19,896 bases of DNA, from NCBI GenBank assembly GCA_003500765.1, contig DNQL01000300.1:1-19896 (forward strand), in the 5' to 3' direction. The position numbers and the translations under genes were made by a program. Positions 6,641 through 14,200 of the stretch are shown piece after piece. The stretch is from Elusimicrobiota bacterium (lineage in GTDB: Bacteria > Elusimicrobiota > Elusimicrobia > Elusimicrobiales > UBA9959). Position 1 is the first letter of the stretch. Every line of letters starts with the position of its first letter. The notes under the pieces are model-generated. The model saw only the letters and a list, made by a program, of their open reading frames with translations, did no database searches and had not been told where the DNA came from.

Positions 6641-7492
6641 ATGGAGACATTGGTTATAACGCTGGGTTATAAATGCAATTTCCGCTGTGAACATTGTATT
6701 GTCGGGAAAAAAACTGAAATCGGGCTTACCGAGAGAGAAAAAGAATTGATAGCGGAATCCGTTTGCAGATATGGTACAAAACATGTCCTTTTTGTCGGAG
6801 GCGAGCCGACGTTGTATGTGGAGGATATGAACGACATTATTTCCCGGTTCGAGGCGGTGAAGCCGGAACTGAGGATGACCACGAATGGCCATTTCGCTCA
6901 GACCAGGGAAAAGGCCATGGCCGTTCTGGAGTCTATTCCGAAGTTGTCCGGAGTTAACCTTTCTTATGACAGCCTGCACGCAAAGTTCCTGCCGGAAAAA
7001 AATATCGAAAATCTTTATTCAGCGTGTAAGGAGAAAGGGCTGGACTTCGCGGTGCTGATGGCTTTGCGGTCCCCTATGGACCTGGTGATGCTCAAGGGGT
7101 TGCGGAAAATAGGCGGCTTCAAGGTCTGGATACAGAAACTCCTGCCGGCGGGTTCCGCACGCGACAACGGCCTTGGGTATAAATATCCGAGTTTCAACGA
7201 ACAGGTGCTCGCGGCGTGCTGTCCGACCAGAAAGAAAGTAATCTACATGTGTGGGCAGGGGTTTACCATCTGCTGCTCCGGGCTGGTATTCGAAACCAAG
7301 ACCAATAGGTTCGTTTTTCCTACTGTTGAAGCCCTTTTGTCGAGCGAGTTCTATAGATTGATGACCGAGAGCAACTTCGGAGAGATCATTAAAGAATTTG
7401 GGCTTTCAGGACTTGAAATGCTTCCGGAGGATTCCGAGCCGTGCACTCTGTGCGAGCATATCTACAAGGCTAAGTACGGGGCGGATTTGTGA
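6641..7492 (+). CDS. Radical SAM enzyme with SPASM/twitch-like cysteine-rich C-terminus
   Basis: 283 residues from the ATG. The radical SAM cluster motif C12-x3-C16-x2-C19 (CNFRCEHC) is at the N-terminus, followed by GGEP at 53-56, so it should bind a 4Fe-4S cluster and S-adenosylmethionine. Further cysteines (C193/C194, C204, C211/C212 in GFTICC, and C268-x2-C271) resemble the auxiliary-cluster twitch or SPASM regions of peptide- and sugar-modifying enzymes, without the full seven-Cys pattern. No ribosome-binding site precedes the ATG at 6641. A TTG at 6620 would add seven residues. The stop overlaps the next gene by four bases. The position behind a small peptide gene and near tldDE suggests peptide modification. 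The substrate is not shown. Confidence 0.88.
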   Translation: METLVITLGYKCNFRCEHCIVGKKTEIGLTEREKELIAESVCRYGTKHVLFVGGEPTLYVEDMNDIISRFEAVKPELRMTTNGHFAQTREKAMAVLESIPKLSGVNLSYDSLHAKFLPEKNIENLYSACKEKGLDFAVLMALRSPMDLVMLKGLRKIGGFKVWIQKLLPAGSARDNGLGYKYPSFNEQVLAACCPTRKKVIYMCGQGFTICCSGLVFETKTNRFVFPTVEALLSSEFYRLMTESNFGEIIKEFGLSGLEMLPEDSEPCTLCEHIYKAKYGADL

Positions 7493-8934
7493 CGTTTTGT
7501 GGGTCAAGGTCCGCTGGCTATGCCGATCGGCCCGCGGGTTTTTTTCGAATTCTTTTCTTTGCGGTATCTGTGTTGCCGTCACTGGCCGGCTGTATGTCTC
7601 GGGAGCCGGGCGCAGATTCGTGGGGCGTGGTGGTGGGTTCGTTGCCGGAAAATATCAGCGTTAGGAATATAACGGACGGGACGGTGTCATATATATTCCA
7701 CCAGACGCATGAACCTCTATTCCGCCAGGAGGACGGCCAGAACTTTACCTCGAGAGTGCTACTGGGTTGGTCGCGGAATATCGACTGCACAGAGTATAAA
7801 TTCTGTCCCGACACCTCTCTGAAATTTGATGAGGAAATCGCGTTCTCCGCAGAGTTCTTAAATTCATTCATTGGCGGGGTTACCCAGAAAATAACTCCTG
7901 ACTTCACGGTCGTACTGGAGGGGGGGTGTTCTATCGTCCGTTTCCCGGAGGGCCGGCCCGGATATTTGTCTTTTCTGACGCGATATGACAATGCTCCTTC
8001 GGTGGAAATAAAAGGAGTGGCATATGGACTGGGATTTTTTTATGTGAGCACCGTGACTAACAATGAAATAGAACTGTCCAGAAAAATCCCTGAGAGCCGG
8101 GGGTACAACCGTGTTCGAATTTACGCCTATCAAGGGGAGAAAGATCAAAATCTGAGGAATAGAGGAATCTCGGATTTTAACCGGTTGTCTTCGTTTCAGC
8201 AGCCTGCCTGGATAAAAGGCAGTTATTTGAGTTTCGATAATATCGAACTTCGCGTGGCGAGTCTTGCCATAAATCACCCCGATGTTAATTTCAGGCGGGT
8301 AATATACAACTGCATAGATGTTGACGAGTTCAGGCGGGCGATCATTCCCGCAAGAAAAGAATTCTATGACGTCCAGACACTCCTGCCTGTCGGCGTACCG
8401 GGAGCCAAGGGGGGGCTTCCGCGGCAAACTTGTTCGGTGCCTGGACGGTTTGCGGGCAGGAAGATCGTACTGGCCAACGAGCGGGCGGACAATTCCGAGC
8501 AGCTCCGGGAGTATGTGAAAAAATTTAACACGAAGACCGGCTTGATGATGAGCGTGAAGCAATACAAGCCAGGTTCGCTCGATGCTGAACTGCTGAATTC
8601 CGGCAAGCCGCGGGACTATGATATCGCGTTTATCGTGACCGCCAATTCCTCTCCGGACCAGGAAGGCTTTTTCGCGTTTTATTCGGGCAAGGTCCGTGTA
8701 ATAGATCATATTCCGGAGAAAATCCTGAGAGGCTATGGAATTCTGGATAGCGAGGTCGATCCAGAGAAAAAAAAGGCGATGGCTGAAGAGCTTGCCGACA
8801 GATTTAGGGACGATGCGTTAGCGTTGCCGCTCTATCAGACTTTTGCGCGCCTCTACTACCCGCCCGGGATAAAAAATCTGGCGGTGGGACGCGGATTTGC
8901 TGAAATCCCGGACATAGGGGATTTGAGATGGTAA
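7489..8934 (+). CDS. Family-5 (oligopeptide-type) solute-binding lipoprotein, orphan
   Basis: 481 residues from GTG at 7489, which overlaps the radical SAM stop (GTGA). That start is needed to keep the signal sequence: R20 then ILFFAVSVLPSLAGC with the lipobox Cys at 35. The mature part follows the DppA/OppA plan: HEPLFRQEDG, RVLLGWSRNIDCTEYKF, a late LYQTFARLYY segment and two-lobed hydrophobic patterning. Similarity is distant. Family members bind peptides, nickel chelates or other small ligands for ABC importers, but no permease or ATPase gene is nearby. It overlaps the histidine kinase gene by 7 bases, so it more likely presents a ligand to the kinase or scavenges a peptide for an importer encoded elsewhere (inference). 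Confidence 0.75.
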   Translation: MTFCGSRSAGYADRPAGFFRILFFAVSVLPSLAGCMSREPGADSWGVVVGSLPENISVRNITDGTVSYIFHQTHEPLFRQEDGQNFTSRVLLGWSRNIDCTEYKFCPDTSLKFDEEIAFSAEFLNSFIGGVTQKITPDFTVVLEGGCSIVRFPEGRPGYLSFLTRYDNAPSVEIKGVAYGLGFFYVSTVTNNEIELSRKIPESRGYNRVRIYAYQGEKDQNLRNRGISDFNRLSSFQQPAWIKGSYLSFDNIELRVASLAINHPDVNFRRVIYNCIDVDEFRRAIIPARKEFYDVQTLLPVGVPGAKGGLPRQTCSVPGRFAGRKIVLANERADNSEQLREYVKKFNTKTGLMMSVKQYKPGSLDAELLNSGKPRDYDIAFIVTANSSPDQEGFFAFYSGKVRVIDHIPEKILRGYGILDSEVDPEKKKAMAEELADRFRDDALALPLYQTFARLYYPPGIKNLAVGRGFAEIPDIGDLRW

Positions 8935-10607
8935 GGTTGTTAGCGCGTATCCTCGCCTATAACTGGCGGCACTACGCGGTGTCGGTGCTGGTGTTCGTCG
9001 CATTCTGGCAGGCTTTCTCGGTGTTTTCGGCGGTGCGGGTGGCGGACGACAAGCTGCTGACCGCGATGCGGCAGAACGCGGCGTATTTCGAGAAGGCGTT
9101 CCTTGAAGGCGACGTCTTTGAGACGCAACGGATAATCTGGCGCGTCAAGAACGAGAACATCAAGCGCATAACCTTCCACCCCGTGCAGTTCGAGGACAGC
9201 CGCTGGATATTCAAAGAGGCGGTGGTCGGCAATCTATACGACCGGCCGCGTGCCCAGCTCTCGCGCGATGTGCCCTTTATCTCCAACGGCGCCGAACTGG
9301 GGCATTTGGAATACGTTATAGACCTGGTGGACGTGAACGCTGCGGTCTTCTCCCAGAACTATATCCTGTTCATCACCGTGGTCTTCTTCTTCCTGGGCCT
9401 GCTGGCGGTGTCCAATATGGGGGCGATCCAGACCCTTGTCGCCATAGAGAAGTCGGTCAACGAGATAAATGCCATAACGGAGTCCGGCAAGAGCGATATC
9501 ATCCGCGATTCGATCAAGAAGAATATCTCCCGCCTTCCCCCGGGCATCATCGGTACCCCTTTCGCGCAGATGACCGAACGCATGAGCGGGGCTCTCGAAC
9601 AGGCCGCGAGGCTTGAGAGCGAGCTTGCCGTGAGCAAGGCGGTGTCGGACATGGCCGCGCAGGTGGCGCACGACATACGCTCTCCTCTGGCGGCTCTTGG
9701 TGCGGCTACCAAGGACCTCGAGATCCCTTCCGACCAGCGCACGCTGATAGACGGGGCGGTGGGCCGCATGCAGGGTATCGCCGACGATCTTCTGCGGCGC
9801 TACCGCGCGCCGGGCGCGGAGAGCCGGCCGAAGGTGGAGACCTGCCAACTGGCCGGCCTTATCGAGCAGGTCGTGGCCGAAAAGCGCATCCAGCATAAGG
9901 AGCGGGCCGGGCTGAAGATAGGTTTCGATAATTCGGCCGACGGCGCCAGGGCGGCGGTAGATCCCAGGGAGTTGCAGCGCCTGATCTCGAACCTCGTCAA
10001 TAACGCGGTCGAGGCTTTGGATAAATCCGGGTCGGTCTCCGTTGGTTTGTCGGCTGTGGACGGCAGGGTGCTGATAAAAGTTTCGGACGACGGTCGGGGC
10101 GTACCGCCGGAAATACTTGCCCGGCTGGGGCAGAAGGGGGAAACGCACGGCAAGGCCGGCGGCACCGGCCTTGGACTCTACCATGCCCGCACCAGCGTGG
10201 AGAGTTGGGGCGGAAGCCTGGCCATAGAATCAGAACCCGGCAAGGGGACCGCGATCACCATATCTCTGCCCGCCGCCGCCAAACCGGCTCCGGGCCTGCG
10301 CGCGGTTCTCCTGGACGATGACTCGCTGGTGCATATGAACTGGCGTATGGCGGCCAAGGCCGCCGGCGCGGAACTTAATGCCTATAAAACGCCGCAGGAG
10401 CTTATAGCCGCCGCTGAAACTCTCCCACGCGATATCCCTTTATATATAGATTCGGAGCTGGCTGATGGCGCGAAAGGCGAAGATGTCGCCGCCGAACTGC
10501 ATGCTAAAGGTTTTTCCGATATCACCATGGCCACCGGCCACGGTCCCGATAAGTTCGCCCACCTCCCCTGGCTCAAGGTGACCGGCAAAGAGCCGCCCTG
10601 GGCCTGA
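8928..10607 (+). CDS. Membrane hybrid histidine kinase with C-terminal receiver
   Basis: 559 residues. Order: TM1 (about 15-36), a roughly 105-residue extracytoplasmic sensor, TM2 (about 146-166), a linker, a HisKA helix with phosphoacceptor H248 in VAHDIRSPLAALG, and an ATPase domain with N-box LISNLVNNAVEAL, G1 SDDGRGVP and G2 GGTGLGLYHA. A C-terminal receiver follows, with LLDDDS acidic residues, phosphoacceptor D508 (YIDSELAD), T in ATGHG and K554 in VTGKEPPW. All residues needed for phosphotransfer are present. The receiver has no output domain, so it may be a phosphate sink or a relay. Overlap with the binding-protein gene implies a joint sensing unit. The activator at 1-1166 is the only response regulator in the window and a reasonable target (inference). 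Its GC content looks higher than that of the upstream genes. Confidence 0.93.
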   Translation: MVRLLARILAYNWRHYAVSVLVFVAFWQAFSVFSAVRVADDKLLTAMRQNAAYFEKAFLEGDVFETQRIIWRVKNENIKRITFHPVQFEDSRWIFKEAVVGNLYDRPRAQLSRDVPFISNGAELGHLEYVIDLVDVNAAVFSQNYILFITVVFFFLGLLAVSNMGAIQTLVAIEKSVNEINAITESGKSDIIRDSIKKNISRLPPGIIGTPFAQMTERMSGALEQAARLESELAVSKAVSDMAAQVAHDIRSPLAALGAATKDLEIPSDQRTLIDGAVGRMQGIADDLLRRYRAPGAESRPKVETCQLAGLIEQVVAEKRIQHKERAGLKIGFDNSADGARAAVDPRELQRLISNLVNNAVEALDKSGSVSVGLSAVDGRVLIKVSDDGRGVPPEILARLGQKGETHGKAGGTGLGLYHARTSVESWGGSLAIESEPGKGTAITISLPAAAKPAPGLRAVLLDDDSLVHMNWRMAAKAAGAELNAYKTPQELIAAAETLPRDIPLYIDSELADGAKGEDVAAELHAKGFSDITMATGHGPDKFAHLPWLKVTGKEPPWA

Positions 10608-10630
10608 TTTCTTCAAAATATTTCGAAAAG

Positions 10631-10656
10631 CGGGCCAAAGGCCCGATTTTTCTTTT
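10631..10656 (+). terminator. Rho-independent terminator after the histidine kinase
   Basis: CGGGCC (10631-10636) and GGCCCG (10640-10645) form a stem with a three-base loop followed by ATTTTTCTTTT. It ends the radical SAM, binding-protein and kinase transcript and isolates the downstream sigma-54 promoter. Confidence 0.85.
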
Positions 10657-10705
10657 GAAAATATAAAGTCCTGATTTTCATAAAATTTTATCTTTTTGCT
10701 CTAAA

Positions 10706-10723
10706 TCGCATGTTTTTTTGCGA
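10706..10723. promoter_or_regulatory. Inverted repeat upstream of the second sigma-54 promoter, possible activator site
   Basis: TCGCA (10706-10710) and TGCGA (10719-10723) form a dyad with an 8-base spacer in a very A/T-rich stretch, about 20 bases upstream of the -24 element. Enhancer-binding proteins use dyads, though usually further upstream. No matching dyad was found before the first sigma-54 promoter. Confidence 0.25.
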
Positions 10724-10740
10724 AAAAAATGAGAAATATG

Positions 10741-10756
10741 CGGCATAAAAATTGCT
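10741..10756 (+). promoter_or_regulatory. Sigma-54 (-24/-12) promoter
   Basis: CGGCATAAAAATTGCT has the invariant GG (10742-10743) and GC (10754-10755) 10 bases apart and a perfect TTGCT -12 box. Transcription would start near 10767, about 27 bases before the peptide ATG. Together with the flanking CYAT it is nearly identical to the promoter at 1285. Confidence 0.88.
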
Positions 10757-10793
10757 CCATAACGGTTGACAGCCGAAAATGGAGGACAATCAA

Positions 10794-10976
10794 ATGAATA
10801 TCAAGAGCATTATAAATTCGCTGAATATGACCGAGGGGGATGTTCTGACGCTGGAGAAGGCCAAGGACCGCATCGAGTTCGAGGCGTTGCCTATAATGTC
10901 TGGACTGGACGCGGGCGATAATAACAAGTGCCGCCTTTACGAAGACTGGGAGTGTCCGTCGCTTGAGGGCAATTAA
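10794..10976 (+). CDS. 60-residue peptide with two-Cys C-terminal tail, candidate modified-peptide precursor
   Basis: It begins MNIKSIINSLNMTEGDVLTL, a helical leader-like stretch, and ends NKCRLYEDWECPSLEGN with two Cys seven residues apart and aromatic residues between them. GGAGG (10781-10785) is ideally placed 8 bases before the ATG at 10794. The ATG at 10779 overlaps that site and is unlikely to be used. It is the first gene behind the sigma-54 promoter and heads a run with a single-span membrane peptide and a Zn-protease-like gene. Leader plus short Cys-bearing core plus protease is the usual form of ribosomally made, modified peptides, but no known class matches. A small regulatory or metal-binding protein remains possible. 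Confidence 0.75.
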   Translation: MNIKSIINSLNMTEGDVLTLEKAKDRIEFEALPIMSGLDAGDNNKCRLYEDWECPSLEGN

Positions 10977-11038
10977 GGACGAACGGCTCCGCCGGCAAGG
11001 CGCAGCAGTCCCTTTCCCGTTGTGGTTAACGAGGGTTT

Positions 11039-11146
11039 ATGCCTGATAGTGTCGTGTATCTTTACTCGATAGGAATAGCTTTCATTATTTCCGCGTTCGC
11101 GTCGGCGATGCTGGCTTTCGTGGTCGAGAAATACGACTTGTTCTGA
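11039..11146 (+). CDS. 35-residue single-span membrane peptide
   Basis: The ORF encodes MPDSVVYLYSIGIAFIISAF..., ending FVVEKYDLF. A continuous hydrophobic segment of about 22 residues is flanked by D3 on one side and EKYD on the other, as in small single-pass membrane proteins. GAGGG lies 3 bases before the ATG, closer than ideal. The gene fits tightly between the 60-residue peptide and the protease gene and stops 5 bases before the latter. It could be an export helper, an anchor for the protease or an immunity-type peptide. Function is unknown. Confidence 0.6.
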   Translation: MPDSVVYLYSIGIAFIISAFASAMLAFVVEKYDLF

Positions 11147-11151
11147 GCTTT

Positions 11152-12039
11152 ATGATGCCTGTGAAAATAATTTCGCTGGGAGATGATTTCGCGCGGTGGG
11201 CCGTGGGTTCCGAGGAAAGCGCCGCGGCGGGCCGCGCATTGTCCTTTATGAAGGAGGTCGTGTCTCCGAACCGGGAATATTACGAGGCGCTTGTGTTCGA
11301 CGATATTCCCGCGGAGGACAGGCGGCTGAAAGCCGCGGCGTTGAGTTCGGAAAAGTACTATGAGAAGCGGGGGGAGATGGCGGAGGCTTTCGGCTATACC
11401 CCGGCCGCGCTGCGCCGGCTCGCCGCGGAATTCCTGGACGTCTTCCCGGACTGCGCGGCTGAGATGACGCTCGTCGTCATGCCTTCCCTGCGGAGGTTCA
11501 ACGGGCGCGAGAAACTGGTTAACGGGACAGCCGTGGCCGGGTTTGGCGTAGAGTATTTTTGCGCTGGCCGTTATCCCGACGCCGCCGCCAGGGAGAAGGA
11601 ACTGCGCCTCACCGCCGCCCACGAACTGTTCCATCTTTACCACGGGGCCAAGTCGGGGATCTGGCAGGCGCCCGGCGCGCCTGTCGTTACATGGCTATGG
11701 GCCGAGGGGCTGGCGGTGTACGCCTCCAAAGTCCTCTGTCCCGGCGCGACCGCCTCGGATATCCTCATGGATGAAAAGCTGGCCGCGGCCTGCGCGGGCG
11801 GATGCGCGGAGGCGTATAAAAAGATCTCGCCCGCCCTGCTCTCGGTTTCGGCGGAAGACCTGGGGAATATCTTTAACGGCGGCAGAAGTTACGACGGCCT
11901 GCCTTCCAGGATAGGCTACGCGATAGGATTCCTGGGGGTGGAGCGGCTGGCGGAGCGCGGTAATTCCCTGGCCGAAATGAGCGCCTGGTCCCCGGAGCGG
12001 GCCACGGCGGAGCTCAAGGCCGTTCTCGATTCCTGGTGA
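11152..12039 (+). CDS. Predicted Zn-dependent protease, DUF2268-like gluzincin
   Basis: 295 residues. The zinc motif HELFH (H157, E158, H161) sits in a helix reading LTAAHELFHLYH, and the third ligand is probably E185 in WLWAEGLAVYASK. This HExxH ... EGLA arrangement is that of DUF2268-type and related gluzincin families. There is no signal peptide, so it should act in the cytoplasm. ATG at 11152 or 11155 is possible, and no strong Shine-Dalgarno is seen, so translation may be coupled to the membrane peptide ending 5 bases upstream. Co-transcription with the two-Cys peptide makes it a candidate leader peptidase (inference). It is convergent with the next gene, with 14 bases between. Confidence 0.75.
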   Translation: MMPVKIISLGDDFARWAVGSEESAAAGRALSFMKEVVSPNREYYEALVFDDIPAEDRRLKAAALSSEKYYEKRGEMAEAFGYTPAALRRLAAEFLDVFPDCAAEMTLVVMPSLRRFNGREKLVNGTAVAGFGVEYFCAGRYPDAAAREKELRLTAAHELFHLYHGAKSGIWQAPGAPVVTWLWAEGLAVYASKVLCPGATASDILMDEKLAAACAGGCAEAYKKISPALLSVSAEDLGNIFNGGRSYDGLPSRIGYAIGFLGVERLAERGNSLAEMSAWSPERATAELKAVLDSW

Positions 12040-12053
12040 CGGGGATAGCCCGG

Positions 12054-12872
12054 TCAGCGGGCCAGGTCGGGCCGCAGGACGGTGACGCGGCCGTTCTTCT
12101 GGTAGCTCACTACCGTTATCGGGATGTCTATCGCGTCGCGCAGGCCGCCCTCGCGCTCTATCTGGGCGAAGCTCTGGGCGGTCATACCGGCCGGCAGGGC
12201 GCCGGTCTGTTTCCACTTTATGTAGGCGTCGGTCATCCAGCCCTGTACTTTCAGCGGGCAGGGGAATAGGTAATTGCCCGGGGCCAGGTAGAGTGCCCCC
12301 ATGTCAGGGTCCACGACGAAATCCACGTAATCCGAATCGGGCCGCAGGCCCATCCAGAGCTCGCCCGGGGGGAAGTCGGGCGTGGTGAAGAAAACGCCGT
12401 GCAGGTCGTTGTAGTAATCGGCCCTGTGCGATTCGGGGATGATATAAGGGCGCGGGCCGGCCTTGAGAATGCCGCTGCGGACTATCAGGTCCACCACCGG
12501 CGTCCCGTTGGCCTGCGCGTTGGACGTCCAATGCCTCATTATTCCTACGGACTGCGGCGCCACGCGGCGCACCGGCGCGGGGGCTCCCCAGTAATAGTAA
12601 TGGTCCTGGCCGTTCATTCCTCCGTCGACGAAATTCACCTGCGTCAACTGCCCGGCCATGGCGGCCAGCTGGTCGGCCATGTGGGAGGTGTATTGTACGG
12701 CGGGGGAGTATGACCGGTCCGCGAGGGTGGCGACTGCTTGCGGTTCGGCGATGACGGGCGGAGCCGCCGGTGCGGCCCCCGCGAGTTGCGAGTAGGCTTC
12801 GCCGGAGGCGAAAGCGTTCAAGGCGGCGAGGTTTAGTATCAGGGCGGAGAAAAGGATCGAATTCTTTTTCAT
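12054..12872 (-). CDS. Secreted protein of unknown function
   Basis: 272 residues. A standard signal peptide (MKKNSILFSALILNLAALNAFAS) is followed by an Ala/Pro-rich linker to about residue 50. The rest is a soluble domain with many aromatic residues (GQDHYYYWGAP, HGVFFTTPDFPPGELWMGL), a single Cys near 205 and a closing VSYQKNGRVTVLRPDLAR. AAAAGG precedes the ATG by about 6 bases. It lies 3 bases after the NlpC/P60-like gene and so is the second gene of a two-gene operon. I recognise no family and see no catalytic motif. Its partner's cell-wall-type enzyme suggests envelope work. Confidence 0.8.
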   Translation of the reverse strand: MKKNSILFSALILNLAALNAFASGEAYSQLAGAAPAAPPVIAEPQAVATLADRSYSPAVQYTSHMADQLAAMAGQLTQVNFVDGGMNGQDHYYYWGAPAPVRRVAPQSVGIMRHWTSNAQANGTPVVDLIVRSGILKAGPRPYIIPESHRADYYNDLHGVFFTTPDFPPGELWMGLRPDSDYVDFVVDPDMGALYLAPGNYLFPCPLKVQGWMTDAYIKWKQTGALPAGMTAQSFAQIEREGGLRDAIDIPITVVSYQKNGRVTVLRPDLAR

Positions 12873-12875
12873 GGT

Positions 12876-14147
12876 TTACCTTTTGACTTGGTTCAGGGGA
12901 TTGCGCTCGAAACTATTGCCGATGGCGTCCAGGACGGCTTCGGTCTCCGAGGAGTCGCGGCCGTATAACCGCAGCAGCGAGCCGACCAGCGCCCGCGAGT
13001 AATCGTTGCGCGGCAGCCAGTTGTCTTTAAGTATCTGGTAGGCGTTGGACTGCGCGTGCGGCGAGGAGAGCAGCTCGCTTTCGATGCTCTGGTTGGCCTG
13101 GTCGCGCAGGCTGGAGAGCTGGTGGTAGTAGGCTCGGATCACGGGGTTGGGACTCTTGCCCATCGCGGACCATTCGGAGACCAGTCCTTCCAGCAGGCTT
13201 TCGGTGAAATAGCCGAGCTCCCTGGAGAGGCGCCAGTTCGGCGCTTTGAGCTCCACCTGTTCGGCGACGAAATTGATTATGCCAGCCCTGGCTTTTTCTT
13301 CTTCGGTGGCGTAGCCGAATTCATATTGCGCGCCGGTGGGCCGCCAGGCTTCCATCTTCCTTATGGGCTCCGAGCTGTTGAACGGGCTGCCGTTGTCGAA
13401 AGGCCCCGGCTTCCATTCGAAAGGCTCGGGTTCATAGGCCCGTTCCAGCGGCACTATGCGGTAGGAATGCTGCTTCAGGTAGCTCTTCTTGTGGAAGATA
13501 AGGCCGGCGCCGAGGTAATAGACGCCGTGGTCGCCGCCGTTGAGGACTATGACGTCGCCGGGACGGAGGGACGAAGCCGGGGTCTTCCTGTAGTACATCG
13601 AGAGCAGCTGGTCGGCTTCCGGATTGCCGACATGGCGCAGCTTGCGGTGGTCGCGCAGGCCGGCGGCGGTGAAGGCGGCGTTGAAGCAGTTGGGCCCGCC
13701 GAAGCTGTATTCCAGGTTGAAGAGCGCCGCGGCGCCCCCGGGCAGGAAAGAATTGAGCGAGACTATTTCGTAGCCGGGATTTAGCGCGGCCAGTTCCTGT
13801 TCCGCCCGTGATTCGGGGTTTATCTTCTCCGGCGCCGCCGAGGAGGGGGAGTTGAAGGCTTCGCGGACCTTCGCGGCGAAAGTTTCCCTGTTCGCGTTCC
13901 AGTGCAGGGCGGCTATGACCCGCCTGCCGTTGCCGACATGGGGCACGGCTATCCTGGCGCCGTTGACCTGGTATTCGGCGAAATAGGAGGACTGGCGGGT
14001 TTCGAGCGGAGCCGGGATATCCGGGAGCCGCGATTCCGCGACCGCGGCGGAACCGGCGACGCCCGCCGCGTCCATGCGGGGGAGTTCGAAGGCTGAGAGG
14101 TTGGAACTTAATATTATGCTGAAAAAAAGCGATAGTTTTCCGGCCAT
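12876..14147 (-). CDS. Secreted NlpC/P60-like Cys-His protein
   Basis: 423 residues from ATG at 14147, chosen because GGAGG lies 8 bases upstream and a signal peptide (MAGKLSLFFSIILSSNLSAF) follows. An earlier ATG at 14222 lies inside a large hairpin and would hide the signal. The middle (about 145-220) has a papain-like arrangement: C154 in FGGPNCFNAA, then RPGDVIVLNGGDHGVYYLG with H207, then LIFHKKS with H219. This resembles the Cys, GD and H segments of NlpC/P60 amidases, which cut peptide or amide bonds in peptidoglycan or other envelope polymers. The C-terminal 150 residues are helical and unrecognised. It is co-transcribed with the secreted protein downstream. Confidence 0.75.
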   Translation of the reverse strand: MAGKLSLFFSIILSSNLSAFELPRMDAAGVAGSAAVAESRLPDIPAPLETRQSSYFAEYQVNGARIAVPHVGNGRRVIAALHWNANRETFAAKVREAFNSPSSAAPEKINPESRAEQELAALNPGYEIVSLNSFLPGGAAALFNLEYSFGGPNCFNAAFTAAGLRDHRKLRHVGNPEADQLLSMYYRKTPASSLRPGDVIVLNGGDHGVYYLGAGLIFHKKSYLKQHSYRIVPLERAYEPEPFEWKPGPFDNGSPFNSSEPIRKMEAWRPTGAQYEFGYATEEEKARAGIINFVAEQVELKAPNWRLSRELGYFTESLLEGLVSEWSAMGKSPNPVIRAYYHQLSSLRDQANQSIESELLSSPHAQSNAYQILKDNWLPRNDYSRALVGSLLRLYGRDSSETEAVLDAIGNSFERNPLNQVKR

Positions 14148-14200
14148 CGGCTGTCCTCCGGGTTCCGAATAATATAGATAGTTTAGCCGCTGACGGAGGG

